DNA of 46,857 bases. Origin: RGIG9079 sp964567845. GTDB lineage: Bacteria > Bacteroidota > Bacteroidia > Bacteroidales > Marinifilaceae. Within the stretch, counting starts at the first letter, position 1. Each line of letters starts with the position of its first letter. The position numbers were made by a program, and so were the translations under genes. This document shows positions 34,188-42,626 of this stretch, in pieces. The notes under the pieces are model-generated. The model saw only the letters and a list, made by a program, of their open reading frames with translations, ran no database searches and was not told where the DNA came from. The stretch is from the NCBI GenBank assembly GCA_964567845.1, contig CAZMOG010000007.1, forward strand, positions 1 to 46,857, given 5' to 3'.

Positions 34188-34286
34188 TTATAAACGATAC
34201 CTGACAATTTCAACTTCGTATGTTTCCGGATTATTGCTCCACCCATAAAGATATTTTCCGTCTGGACTTACTGCAATGTTCAAGAT
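34188..34286 (-). pseudogene. C-terminal relic of a beta-propeller protein
   Basis: On the minus strand a 32-codon open stretch without a start codon runs from an in-frame TGA to a TAA. It encodes NIAVSPDGKYLYGWSNN and then TYEVEIVRYRL. The SPDGKYLY segment is a typical propeller-blade motif, and the ending looks like a natural C-terminus. No matching N-terminal part lies upstream. It fits a nearly deleted propeller gene next to the intact one at 34398, on the opposite strand. The rest of 34111-34397 shows no coding signal apart from the promoter. Confidence 0.55.
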
Positions 34287-34356
34287 TCAGTATGAGAGTT
34301 ATGGGGGTAAAATGATTAAATATTGTTAAATAGATAAATATTAATAATTTTTATTT

Positions 34357-34364
34357 TAAATTTG
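34357..34364 (+). promoter_or_regulatory. -7 promoter element of the second propeller lipoprotein gene
   Basis: TAAATTTG matches TAnnTTTG and lies 33 nt upstream of the ATG at 34398. No distinct -33 TTTG was seen. Confidence 0.5.
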
Positions 34365-34397
34365 CGCAATTGTTAATTTTCAGAATATAAATAAACT

Positions 34398-35528
34398 ATG
34401 TTTAAAATCTTGATTATTCTTATTTTATCGATTGTAGTAGGATGTACAAGGGCTAACTATAGAGATAATGCTGCGGATGGAATCATATCGGTTAACTTTA
34501 AAAAATCTTGGGGTAATTCTGATTCTGCATTTTATATCTCGACAATTATTGATACGGTTGAATATATAAGAATAATTACTCCTCAAGATAAGGATTGGAT
34601 TATTAGTGATATTGCAGATATAAAATATGTGGGTGGTAAATTTTTTATCTATGAGATATACTCTCATGGCATATATGTTGTTTCTGAAGACGGTATTATT
34701 GAAAATTATATAGATTATTGGGGCCGTGGTCCGGAAGAGTATCTCGCAGTATATGCATTTGATGTTAATTCAACAACAATGGAGGTGGCTATATTGGATA
34801 CTCCTTCGTGCAGAATACAAATTTATTCACAAAGTGGGCAATATATTCGTTCTGTAGCAATAGAAGATATAGCGCGTGATATGGCAGTTTTACCCAATGG
34901 CGATTTTCTATTGTATACTCCAGATTATATGGAAGGAAATCGTAGAGGTTTGTGGAGAGTTGATTCAAATGGACAATTTAAGGAACATCATGTGTCTATT
35001 TCCGAGGATTTTCTCTATGGGGGAATATACCCTAATTATTTTAGAAAGATTAGTGATAGTTTGGTAGGATTAATGGGGGGAGAAGATTACAATCGAATAT
35101 ATCATATAGATTGTGATACGATAAGAGTTGCATACCAGCTGAATGTAGATATAGAAATACCTGAGGAGATAACAAGGAAAAAAATTTTTGAATTCAAAAC
35201 AGCTCCATTGGGTTCAGTGTATACTAAAAATGAATATTTAGAAACAAGAGGTTTTATGCATGTGAAAGTTCAGGGGCAAAATGATAATCGTGTAATCTAT
35301 TATGATAAGTTTAATAAACGTATTCTAGCGAGGCTTAAACGAGATTCTAAGATTGTAAATGATTATGGTTTCCGTGGTTATTTTAGATTTTCATCGAATA
35401 ATTATTTATTCACATATCTGCCTGTTGGTGCAATATTGGAGGTATGCCCAGAGGAATTTCCTGACATCACTGAAGAGTCGAATATTGTTTTAGTTCGCTT
35501 TAAATTGAAGGATTCTTTTGAATTATAA
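34398..35528 (+). CDS. 6-bladed beta-propeller lipoprotein
   Basis: The 376-residue product has a lipoprotein signal (lipobox VVGC, C16). The mature protein shows propeller blades such as FFIYEIYSHGIYVVSEDG and the family hallmark GRGPEEYL near residue 112. Function is unknown. It resembles the product of 21454 in size, signal and hallmark position, so the two are probably paralogues. The gene is strongly AT-rich compared with murA and lpxK on either side, which suggests recent acquisition. No terminator is seen before lpxK. Confidence 0.8.
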   Translation: MFKILIILILSIVVGCTRANYRDNAADGIISVNFKKSWGNSDSAFYISTIIDTVEYIRIITPQDKDWIISDIADIKYVGGKFFIYEIYSHGIYVVSEDGIIENYIDYWGRGPEEYLAVYAFDVNSTTMEVAILDTPSCRIQIYSQSGQYIRSVAIEDIARDMAVLPNGDFLLYTPDYMEGNRRGLWRVDSNGQFKEHHVSISEDFLYGGIYPNYFRKISDSLVGLMGGEDYNRIYHIDCDTIRVAYQLNVDIEIPEEITRKKIFEFKTAPLGSVYTKNEYLETRGFMHVKVQGQNDNRVIYYDKFNKRILARLKRDSKIVNDYGFRGYFRFSSNNYLFTYLPVGAILEVCPEEFPDITEESNIVLVRFKLKDSFEL

Positions 35529-35549
35529 GAAATATTATTGCAGGAAATA

Positions 35550-35581
35550 TTGCTACTATGGGGATTTTATGCTTAACTTTG
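35550..35581 (+). promoter_or_regulatory. promoter of lpxK-pnp operon
   Basis: The -7 element TAACTTTG (35574-35581) matches TAnnTTTG, with TTG at 35550-35552 near the -33 position. The lpxK ATG follows 18 nt later. Confidence 0.6.
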
Positions 35582-35599
35582 TAGCAAAGGCATGCAATA

Positions 35600-36688
35600 A
35601 TGAATATTCTGACACGCATATTACTTACACCTTTCTCGGCGATATATGGTTTTATAACCACGTTGAGGAATGTTATGTTTGATATAGGCCTCTTAAAATC
35701 AGTAAGTTTCGATATTCCTGTTATATGTGTTGGCAATGCAACGGTAGGTGGTACAGGTAAAACTCCACATACGGAGTATATTGTATCTATTCTTTCAGAA
35801 AAATACAGAGTTGCTGTATTGAGTCGTGGTTACAAAAGATCTACAAGCGGTTTTGTGCTTGCCGATGAAAAAGCCTCTGCAAAACGGTTGGGCGATGAAC
35901 CTATGCAGATGCATAAAAAATTCCCCAATGTAATAGTTGCTTGTTGTGAAAGCAGGGTTAAGGGCATCCGTAAATTATTGGCTTTGCCCGAACCTCCGCA
36001 GGTTGTTGTCCTTGACGATGCCTATCAGCACAGATATGTAAAGGCGGGTATGAATATCTTGCTGTGCGATTATAACCGTCCAATGTATCGTGATAAAATG
36101 TTGCCATTGGGCCGTTTGCGCGAAAGTTGTAAAAGTGCAGTTCATAGAGCTACCCATGTTATCATTACTAAGTGTCCGGATACATTGACTCCGATTGATA
36201 AGCGTGTAATAATGACTAGCCTTGAAATGTATCCTTTCCAACAGTTGTATTACAGTAAGGTGGGGTATGGCAACCCGATTTGTTTGGGTGGCGAGCAACT
36301 TACAACTTCATTCGCCGAGTGGTTAAAGGAGTTGTATGACACAGGTGCTTCACTCTTGATTGTGAGTGGAATAGCCTCGCCTAAACCATTTTTAAAACAG
36401 ATATACAACTATTTTCCTGACAGGCACAAAGTTTTGAGTTTCAGTGATCATCGTAAGTATAACAGGTCGGATTTAGAGCGAATTTCAAAAGAGTTGCAAA
36501 AGTTACCCGATGGGCCTAAATATATAATTACAACAGAGAAGGATGCAGTGAAGTTATCGGAGCTGACTTTACCGGAGTGGAGCAGGAACCTTTTCTATGT
36601 TCCTATCGTAGTTGATTTTATGCCGGGTAAGAGTACTTTATCTGAAGCTGTGTTGGATTATGTTGCAGAAAATAGAACAAAGCGTTGA
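35600..36688 (+). CDS. lpxK: tetraacyldisaccharide 4'-kinase
   Basis: LpxK phosphorylates the 4' position of the lipid A disaccharide at the inner face of the cytoplasmic membrane. The 362-residue protein has an N-terminal membrane-associating helix and the P-loop GNATVGGTGKT at 45-55. It also has the family motifs LSRGYKR, GDEP and LDDAYQHR and the C-terminal TEKDAVKL. The length fits (E. coli 328, Bacteroidetes about 360). It shows that the organism makes lipopolysaccharide. The gene overlaps pnp by 29 nt. Confidence 0.95.
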   Translation: MNILTRILLTPFSAIYGFITTLRNVMFDIGLLKSVSFDIPVICVGNATVGGTGKTPHTEYIVSILSEKYRVAVLSRGYKRSTSGFVLADEKASAKRLGDEPMQMHKKFPNVIVACCESRVKGIRKLLALPEPPQVVVLDDAYQHRYVKAGMNILLCDYNRPMYRDKMLPLGRLRESCKSAVHRATHVIITKCPDTLTPIDKRVIMTSLEMYPFQQLYYSKVGYGNPICLGGEQLTTSFAEWLKELYDTGASLLIVSGIASPKPFLKQIYNYFPDRHKVLSFSDHRKYNRSDLERISKELQKLPDGPKYIITTEKDAVKLSELTLPEWSRNLFYVPIVVDFMPGKSTLSEAVLDYVAENRTKR

Positions 36689-37484
36689 TTTTCTTAAGGC
36701 AAGATTGCCCGAGGAATACAAAGTTGGCATTATACTTGGCTCAGGCCTTGGAGGTCTGGTTAGTGCAATGACCATAGAACAGACAATCCCCTATACCGAG
36801 ATTCCAAATTTCCCCGTATCTACAGTAAAGGGGCATAGTGGTAATCTGCTTGCAGGTTGGTTTGGAGGAAAGCGTGTGTTGGTAATGCAGGGCCGTTTCC
36901 ACTATTACGAGGGTTATACAATGCAGCAGGTTACATTTCCAATCAGGGTGCTAAGTAAGCTGGGAGTTAAGACTCTTTTGGTTTCAAATGCGGCCGGTGG
37001 AGTTAATCAGAACTATTTGGTTGGCGATATGATGGTTATTACCGATCATATCAATCTCTTCCCCGAGCATCCGTTGCATGGCAAGAATTTAGAGGAGTTT
37101 GGAGAACGTTTTCCAACAATGGTCGATGCCTACTCGCCACGTATTCGTGCAATAGCTTTTGAACAGGCTAAAGCTTTGGGATTCGAGTTACAGAGTGGAG
37201 TGTATGCGGGCTTGCAGGGACCGTCGTATGAAACTCCTGCCGAGTACCATTGGTTAAGGGTTATTGGTGCCGATGCAGTGGGAATGTCAACAGTCCCTGA
37301 AATTATTGTTGCAAGGCATTCAGGTGTGGAGTGTTTCGGAATGTCGGTAATTACAAATAGTACTGCAACTCCCGATAAGATTAAAACAAATCACTGCGAG
37401 GTTCAGGATATAGGTAATTCGGTGCAGCCCGGAATGACTAAACTTTTCGAAGCCATTGTTTCAAATCTGAATATCGATGAATAA
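36660..37484 (+). CDS. purine nucleoside phosphorylase (PNP-I, trimeric type)
   Basis: PNP splits inosine and guanosine with phosphate to free base and ribose 1-phosphate for purine salvage. From ATG 36660 it has 274 residues with ILGSGLGGL, the phosphate-binding GHSGNL, the FHYYEGY region, SNAAGGVN and the purine-site TNSTA segment near residue 240. Length matches the trimeric inosine-guanosine class. The longer open frame from 36612 lies inside lpxK and adds non-family sequence, so it is rejected. The start overlaps lpxK by 29 nt and the stop overlaps the next gene by 8 nt. Confidence 0.94.
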   Translation: MLQKIEQSVDFLKARLPEEYKVGIILGSGLGGLVSAMTIEQTIPYTEIPNFPVSTVKGHSGNLLAGWFGGKRVLVMQGRFHYYEGYTMQQVTFPIRVLSKLGVKTLLVSNAAGGVNQNYLVGDMMVITDHINLFPEHPLHGKNLEEFGERFPTMVDAYSPRIRAIAFEQAKALGFELQSGVYAGLQGPSYETPAEYHWLRVIGADAVGMSTVPEIIVARHSGVECFGMSVITNSTATPDKIKTNHCEVQDIGNSVQPGMTKLFEAIVSNLNIDE

Positions 37485-38598
37485 TTCGACTCTTAAATAT
37501 ATTACAGGAATAGTTATTGCAGTATGCGTGGGTCTTTTCTGTTGGTACTGCTTTGATATAATTGCATATATTTTAATATCGGTGATTGTTGCTTTTGTTG
37601 GTCGTCCGATAGTCGATCTTTTGGGTAAGGTTAGAATTGCAGAGTGGAGACCCGGGAACGCGTTAAAAGCAACGGTAGCCTTGTTAGTTATATGGACGGC
37701 GGCAATTCTGTTCTTTTGGGGTGTTGTTCCTTTGGTTTATGGAGAGTTTGAAACAATCCGAAGTTGGAGTTCTGCCGATTTTATGAAGAGTCTCGATGCT
37801 CCGTTGGCAACTGCTCAGGAGTATTTGAAGGGATTTGGTTTGGTCGATTCCGATGAGGACTTGAAGTCGCAAGTAATGATGGCTGCAAGCTCGGTATTTA
37901 GTTTGACCGGATTGACAGATATGTTCAGTACCCTGGCCGGAGCTGTTTCAACAATAGCTATTGGAATCTTTTCTGTTACATTTATCTCTTTCTTCTTTTT
38001 GAAGGATAGTGGTTTGTTTACCAGAATGATATTAACTTTCTCGCCAACAAAATATGAGGAGCAGGTTAAGAGTGCGTTAAATTCATGCGAAAAGTTATTG
38101 GTGCGCTACTCTGTGGGGCTTTTATTTGAGATGCTTGCCGTGATGACCTTAAATACGGTGGGTCTTCTTATTGTTGGATTAGAGATCAAAAAGGCTTTGA
38201 TTATAGCTATGATAACCGGCTTTATGGTTATTATTCCCTATATCGGTCCTATTATTGGAATGTTGGTAGGTTTGTCGATAGCAGTTGTTACCTATATGGG
38301 AACAATGGATTTTGCAACGGAGCTTTTGCCACGTTTGCTCTATATGGAGATTGTATTTCTGTTGACAAAGGGGTTCGATGTCTTTTTCTTCCAGCCTTAC
38401 GTTTATGGAAATAGTGTTCATGCCCACCCTTTAGAGATATTTATTATCCTTTTGATTGCGGGAAGTATGGCCGGAATTCCGGGAATGATTTTTGCAATTC
38501 CTGCCTATACCATTTTGCGCGTGGTGCTTGTTGAGTTCTTCAGCAAGTACAATCTGGTAAGGAAAATTACGGCAGGAATGCGAAAAGAGATTGACTGA
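37477..38598 (+). CDS. AI-2E family transporter (PerM-like membrane protein)
   Basis: The 373-residue inner-membrane protein has about eight transmembrane helices and the family signatures FLKDSGLF and PYIGPIIG, plus a C-terminal segment MAGIPGMIFAIPAY. Members have been proposed to export small molecules such as autoinducer-2 or to act as Na+/H+ antiporters; the substrate here cannot be assigned. It overlaps pnp by 8 nt. In several Bacteroidetes the gene after pnp is thiL, so the neighbour differs here. Its stop codon lies in a large inverted repeat. Confidence 0.9.
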   Translation: MNNSTLKYITGIVIAVCVGLFCWYCFDIIAYILISVIVAFVGRPIVDLLGKVRIAEWRPGNALKATVALLVIWTAAILFFWGVVPLVYGEFETIRSWSSADFMKSLDAPLATAQEYLKGFGLVDSDEDLKSQVMMAASSVFSLTGLTDMFSTLAGAVSTIAIGIFSVTFISFFFLKDSGLFTRMILTFSPTKYEEQVKSALNSCEKLLVRYSVGLLFEMLAVMTLNTVGLLIVGLEIKKALIIAMITGFMVIIPYIGPIIGMLVGLSIAVVTYMGTMDFATELLPRLLYMEIVFLLTKGFDVFFFQPYVYGNSVHAHPLEIFIILLIAGSMAGIPGMIFAIPAYTILRVVLVEFFSKYNLVRKITAGMRKEID

Positions 38599-38623
38599 AT
38601 GAACATTAATTGTTCATCCAGTC
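38593..38623. terminator. inverted repeat spanning both stop codons, probable bidirectional terminator
   Basis: GACTG-A-ATGAACA pairs with TGTTCAT-C-CAGTC around a TTAAT loop (12 bp with one A/C mismatch). It contains the stop codon of the AI-2E gene (38596-38598) and that of the convergent peptidase gene (38606-38608). T-runs are short, so terminator strength is uncertain. Confidence 0.65.
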
Positions 38624-39964
38624 ATTTAGTTTTGTCTTGATATATGTTTTGGTGATCTGCTCGAAATCTTCTATACATGCTCCGTGTGCTTTACCCTCGC
38701 AAACAAACTTGTAGCAGAATGGGTTGCCTTTCAGGTTAACCTGGGTTCCTGACCAAGCATCGTTACCTCCGTATATGAATATCATTTTAATGGCCTCCTC
38801 TTGTAGCCATTTTGCAATGTAGCGCATCTTTTTGGGGTTATACTCAATCTTAGATGCTGCCTCTGCTGCTGCCTCGTCCAAGCAGAATTCAAAGGTGATA
38901 TTCTTTTTGTCGTTTGGCAAATATTTCTTGAATGGGCGAACTTTGTAGTCATAGAAACCAATCTCGGTCAATGCCTGGTAGAAGAATGGACGGAACTCCT
39001 CAATTTCGCTATCCTCGAAGAATGATGGAGGTGATACCTTTGTCAAGTGAGCATAGAACTCCTCATGGGTATCGGTATCTTTATTAGGTATTGATGATAC
39101 ACTCTCGCCACCCTGCCAGAAAGCAAACGGATACTCAAGAATCATCAGTTCCAATGCGCGGCGAGGGCTGCCTACACTCTTATATTGCCATCCATGTTTT
39201 GCTACATCTTTCTCGAACATGGCATATAGCTCATCTATATTCTCGAAGCAGTGAATCTGGAAGTCCTCGATTAGGAATTTTGGAGCATCGTCGCTATTTC
39301 CTGCCAAAATCTTTATGGCATTACCTTTGCCCTTACCGGAACCTAATCTGTTTAAATTCTTTTGTAGGCGAGGGTCCACGAAATCCAGATTTAGCGGTGC
39401 TACGTATGGAACACTCACGTCAACATCGTTTGGGAAGAAGAAGCGGTGGAAGATTGTGGTTTGACCACCCTTGCTGATACCTGTTGTTACCCACTTGTTG
39501 TTGCTATAGATTTTATCCTTTAATGCTTGAATGATTTGGTGCTGATCATGGGCGGCATTGTAGATTGTGAGGTGCTCCCATGGAATTATTCCGTCGTCGG
39601 GAATACTCTCGGCAAAGAAGCGGTGCTCAATGATAATCTGGTTGGCATTTAGAATTTCACAAGGTTCACTCTTTGAGTAACCCCAAATTCTATATCCCTC
39701 CAAAACTGCAACTATTGGTGCGCTTTGGCGGTTGTGTTGAAGAATGACTCTCTGTTTGAATGTACCTTTTTCCGGATTTCTGTGGTCGATGGGCTGCTCG
39801 AATGTAAAAGAGTAGCTCTCTAAGAATCCGTCGGTCTCGATTTTCTTGATGTTGTCAACCTGAGGGATAAATTTCAGGGCTGTAGCAATATCAATAGCCG
39901 AGGCATTAAATGCCACTGCAACGATTAAAATAAGGCTGAAGCAAATTTTTTTAATCTTTAGCAT
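38606..39964 (-). CDS. secreted S37-family (PS-10 type) serine aminopeptidase
   Basis: The 452-residue product has a signal peptide (about 1-23, ending NASA) and an alpha/beta-hydrolase catalytic domain. The nucleophile is S164 in GISKGG, and the probable Asp and His are D402 (GGNDAW) and H427 (GKAHGA). The N-terminal FEQPIDHRNPEKGTFKQRV is typical of S28/S37 tripeptidyl aminopeptidases. The family releases short peptides from protein N-termini; a periplasmic or secreted role in protein nutrition is inferred. Its last three codons and stop are part of the terminator-like inverted repeat. The 5' untranslated region is about 100 nt and contains a hairpin. Confidence 0.88.
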   Translation of the reverse strand: MLKIKKICFSLILIVAVAFNASAIDIATALKFIPQVDNIKKIETDGFLESYSFTFEQPIDHRNPEKGTFKQRVILQHNRQSAPIVAVLEGYRIWGYSKSEPCEILNANQIIIEHRFFAESIPDDGIIPWEHLTIYNAAHDQHQIIQALKDKIYSNNKWVTTGISKGGQTTIFHRFFFPNDVDVSVPYVAPLNLDFVDPRLQKNLNRLGSGKGKGNAIKILAGNSDDAPKFLIEDFQIHCFENIDELYAMFEKDVAKHGWQYKSVGSPRRALELMILEYPFAFWQGGESVSSIPNKDTDTHEEFYAHLTKVSPPSFFEDSEIEEFRPFFYQALTEIGFYDYKVRPFKKYLPNDKKNITFEFCLDEAAAEAASKIEYNPKKMRYIAKWLQEEAIKMIFIYGGNDAWSGTQVNLKGNPFCYKFVCEGKAHGACIEDFEQITKTYIKTKLNDWMNN

Positions 39965-40000
39965 AAAATTATTTTTTAGTTTTTGTCTTCATAATGATTT

Positions 40001-40028
40001 TATATTCAGTGATTTAACTGAATGTATA
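40001..40028. repeat. inverted repeat in the leader of the S37 peptidase gene
   Basis: TATATTCAGT and ACTGAATGTATA can form about 10 bp with a GATTTA loop and one bulged base. It lies between the peptidase start (39964) and its -7 element (40066-40073), so it would be in the mRNA leader. No known regulator motif was recognised. Confidence 0.45.
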
Positions 40029-40065
40029 TCCAAATTTCAAATGGGCCTTTCAGAAAAATCACACA

Positions 40066-40073
40066 CAAAGGTA
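40066..40073 (-). promoter_or_regulatory. -7 promoter element of the S37 peptidase gene
   Basis: TACCTTTG on the minus strand matches TAnnTTTG. It faces away from the tRNA promoter 20 nt to the right, so the two divergent promoters overlap in their -33 regions. Confidence 0.5.
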
Positions 40074-40092
40074 AAAAAAAGAGTTCAAATTG

Positions 40093-40123
40093 TTTGGTGA
40101 TTAACAATTTTTATCTACCTTTG
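40093..40123 (+). promoter_or_regulatory. promoter of tRNA-Leu
   Basis: TTTG (40093-40096), a 19-nt spacer and TACCTTTG (40116-40123) give a full match to the Bacteroides -33/-7 promoter. The tRNA begins 15 nt downstream. Confidence 0.8.
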
Positions 40124-40137
40124 CAGTCGAAATCAGC

Positions 40138-40222
40138 GCTCGGGTGGCGGAATTGGTAGACGCGCTGGACTCAAAATCCAGTGTCCCTTAAAGACGTGCG
40201 GGTTCGATTCCCGCCCCGAGTA
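40138..40222 (+). tRNA. tRNA-Leu (anticodon CAA)
   Basis: The 85-nt sequence folds as a class II tRNA. The acceptor stem is GCTCGGG/CCCGAGT with a closing G-U, the D-arm contains TGGTAGA, and the anticodon stem is CTGGA/TCCAG with loop CTCAAAA. A long variable arm precedes the T-arm with GGTTCGATTCC. The anticodon CAA reads UUG. The discriminator is A, and CCA is not encoded, as usual in Bacteroidetes. Confidence 0.97.
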
Positions 40223-40233
40223 CAAGGGTGAAG

Positions 40234-40257
40234 GGCGACAGGAAGTCGCCTTTTTTT
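40234..40257 (+). terminator. intrinsic terminator after tRNA-Leu
   Basis: GGCGAC (40234-40239) and GTCGCC (40245-40250) enclose the loop AGGAA and are followed by seven T. Confidence 0.92.
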
Positions 40258-40350
40258 GTACTCTATAGATTCTGCTTTCGAAGTGTTCGAAACGCATCTT
40301 GATAGTTCCCATATTGAGTATAGGGTTTGTTAATTTCAGATTCTTTTATT

Positions 40351-42621
40351 GTGGATTTTTCCAAAGATTTAAACGACGTTCAATTACGTGCGGTTCAAGA
40401 GACCGAGGGTGCAGCATTGGTTATAGCAGGTGCTGGTTCCGGTAAGACCAGGGTTCTTACCTATAGAATTGCGCAACTTCTTGCCAATGGGGTGAAACCA
40501 TATAAAATTTTGGCTCTGACCTTCACCAATAAAGCCTCGCGCGAAATGAAAAGCCGTATAGATACTCTGCTTGGCAATAATGTTTCGTCGCAACTTTGGA
40601 TGGGAACGTTTCACTCGATATTCTCCTCGATTCTGCGTATTGAGGCAGACAATCTTGGGTACACCTCCGATTTTACAATCTACGATGCACAGGATTCACG
40701 CAATTTGATAAAGTCCATTATCAAAGAGATGAAGCTTGATGATAAGACATATAGCCCGGCGGGAATTGCCGCAAGAATTTCGTTGGCTAAAAACAATCTT
40801 ATCACGGCGGATCGTTATTGTGCGAAGCGTGAAATTATAATCGAGGATACATCGGCAAAGCGTCCCTTGACAGGTGAGATTTACAAGACCTATGAGACTC
40901 GCTGCAAACAGAGCAATGTAATGGATTTCGATGATCTGTTGTTGCAGATGAATATTCTGTTCCGCGACTTTCCTGATATACTTGAAAAGTATCGTGAAAA
41001 GTTCTCGTACATTCTTGTCGATGAGTATCAGGATACCAACTATGCACAGTACCTTATTATAAAGCGTCTTTCCGAGGAGCATCAAAATATCTGTGTTGTG
41101 GGCGATGATGCTCAGAGTATCTACTCTTTCCGAGGAGCCAGAATCGAGAATATTTTGAACTTTAAGAATGACTATCCTACATATAAGTTGTATAAACTTG
41201 AGCAAAATTACCGCTCGACAACCACAATTGTAAATGCAGCGAATAGTGTTATACATAAGAATGAGGGGCAGATTCACAAGGAGGTCTTCTCTAAAAACGA
41301 GGAGGGTGAACCGATTAAGGTTTTGCGCTCGCTGTCCGATCGTGAAGAGGCCCTGACCATTGCCCAGCATGTTAAGAGAATCTCTTTAAGCTCAAATCAA
41401 GCTTACAATAGCTTTGCAATTCTTTACAGAACCAATGCGCAATCGCGTGTGCTTGAGGAGGCTTTCCGTAAAGGGGGTATTCCTTATAAGATATATGGAG
41501 CCAAATCGTTCTATCAAAGAGCGGAGATTAAGGATATTTTGGCCTATCTAAGGTTAAGTGTTAATAACAACGACGAGGAGTCTCTTCGCAGAATTATCAA
41601 TGTTCCGAAGCGTTCCATTGGTGAAACGACAGTCGATAAGATTGTGCAGGTGGCACGCAATAACGAGGAGCCGATATGGAGTGTTCTTGAGAGTATTGAA
41701 ATGCGTCTTGAAACAGGATTGTCGTCAGCAACAGTTAAAAAGGTTGCCGCTTTTCGCGACATGATACAGCAGTTTACTCAGGCTGCGGTGAATAAAAATG
41801 CCTTTGAGGTGGTGTTGCAAATCCTGGATAAATCTGGAATTGACGGGGCTTTGGGTGGTGATGATTCGCCCGAGGGAGTGTCACGCCGCGAGAATAAGCA
41901 GGAGTTTGTGAGCAGTGTTAAGGAGTTTGTCGAGAATGCCTATAAAAATGGAGAGCCTGACAGACTTACAAACTTTATTGCTGCAATTCAGCTTCTTACC
42001 GATCAGGATGAAGAGGTGGCGGAGGGGCAGAGTTTTGTTACCATGATGACAGTTCACTCGGCAAAGGGGTTGGAGTTTGATAATGTGGTTATCTCAGGGC
42101 TTGAGGAGGATCTTTTTCCAAGTATGGCATGTGTGGCCTCGCCTAAACAATTGGAGGAGGAGCGTAGATTGTTCTATGTGGCGGTAACGCGAGCAGGAAA
42201 GAGATTGGCTTTGTCGTATGCAACAAACCGTTTCAGGAATGGTCAGACGGTATCAATGCGCCCTTCTCGATTTATTGCAGAGATACCTTCGCAGTATAGA
42301 GTGGGCGGAGGTGGTGGCACTATGCAACCAAAGTATGTAGGGCAGCGTACAACTCCGGGAAGGATGTTTATTCCCGAGCGGAAGGAGCAGGAGAGAGTGG
42401 TGCGCCCTCAGAGTAATGTTTCACAGGTTGAACTTTCAAATTTAAAACAGTTAAATATAGATGATATTCGGGTCGGAATGTCGGTTTTGCATCCGGTTTT
42501 CGGTGTAGGAACGGTTATCGAACTTGATGGTTTCGGCTCGCAGAAGAAGGCAAAAATCTCATTTGCAGGCAATGGTATAAGGCTATTGTTGTTGAAGTTT
42601 GCCAAATTGTATGCCAATTAA
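40351..42621 (+). CDS. PcrA/UvrD-type superfamily 1 DNA helicase
   Basis: This 3'-5' helicase unwinds DNA in excision repair and removes recombinase filaments. From the GTG at 40351 it has 756 residues: Q-motif LNDVQLRAV, Walker A GAGSGKT (27-33), Walker B DEYQDTN, motif III GDDAQSIYSFRGA, motif V TVHSAKGLEF and motif VI VAVTRA. The C-terminal Tudor-like domain (about 695-756, VLHPVFGVGTV) is that of PcrA/UvrD and binds RNA polymerase in other species. There is no ATG near the start. GTG 40351 gives the family N-terminus, while TTG 40327 would add eight residues; neither has a clear ribosome binding site. Confidence 0.93.
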   Translation: MDFSKDLNDVQLRAVQETEGAALVIAGAGSGKTRVLTYRIAQLLANGVKPYKILALTFTNKASREMKSRIDTLLGNNVSSQLWMGTFHSIFSSILRIEADNLGYTSDFTIYDAQDSRNLIKSIIKEMKLDDKTYSPAGIAARISLAKNNLITADRYCAKREIIIEDTSAKRPLTGEIYKTYETRCKQSNVMDFDDLLLQMNILFRDFPDILEKYREKFSYILVDEYQDTNYAQYLIIKRLSEEHQNICVVGDDAQSIYSFRGARIENILNFKNDYPTYKLYKLEQNYRSTTTIVNAANSVIHKNEGQIHKEVFSKNEEGEPIKVLRSLSDREEALTIAQHVKRISLSSNQAYNSFAILYRTNAQSRVLEEAFRKGGIPYKIYGAKSFYQRAEIKDILAYLRLSVNNNDEESLRRIINVPKRSIGETTVDKIVQVARNNEEPIWSVLESIEMRLETGLSSATVKKVAAFRDMIQQFTQAAVNKNAFEVVLQILDKSGIDGALGGDDSPEGVSRRENKQEFVSSVKEFVENAYKNGEPDRLTNFIAAIQLLTDQDEEVAEGQSFVTMMTVHSAKGLEFDNVVISGLEEDLFPSMACVASPKQLEEERRLFYVAVTRAGKRLALSYATNRFRNGQTVSMRPSRFIAEIPSQYRVGGGGGTMQPKYVGQRTTPGRMFIPERKEQERVVRPQSNVSQVELSNLKQLNIDDIRVGMSVLHPVFGVGTVIELDGFGSQKKAKISFAGNGIRLLLLKFAKLYAN

Positions 42622-42626
42622 TTTAT

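Noticed and set aside
40696..41370. 224-codon open frame on the minus strand
   Set aside because: It lies wholly opposite the helicase gene and encodes no recognisable motif.
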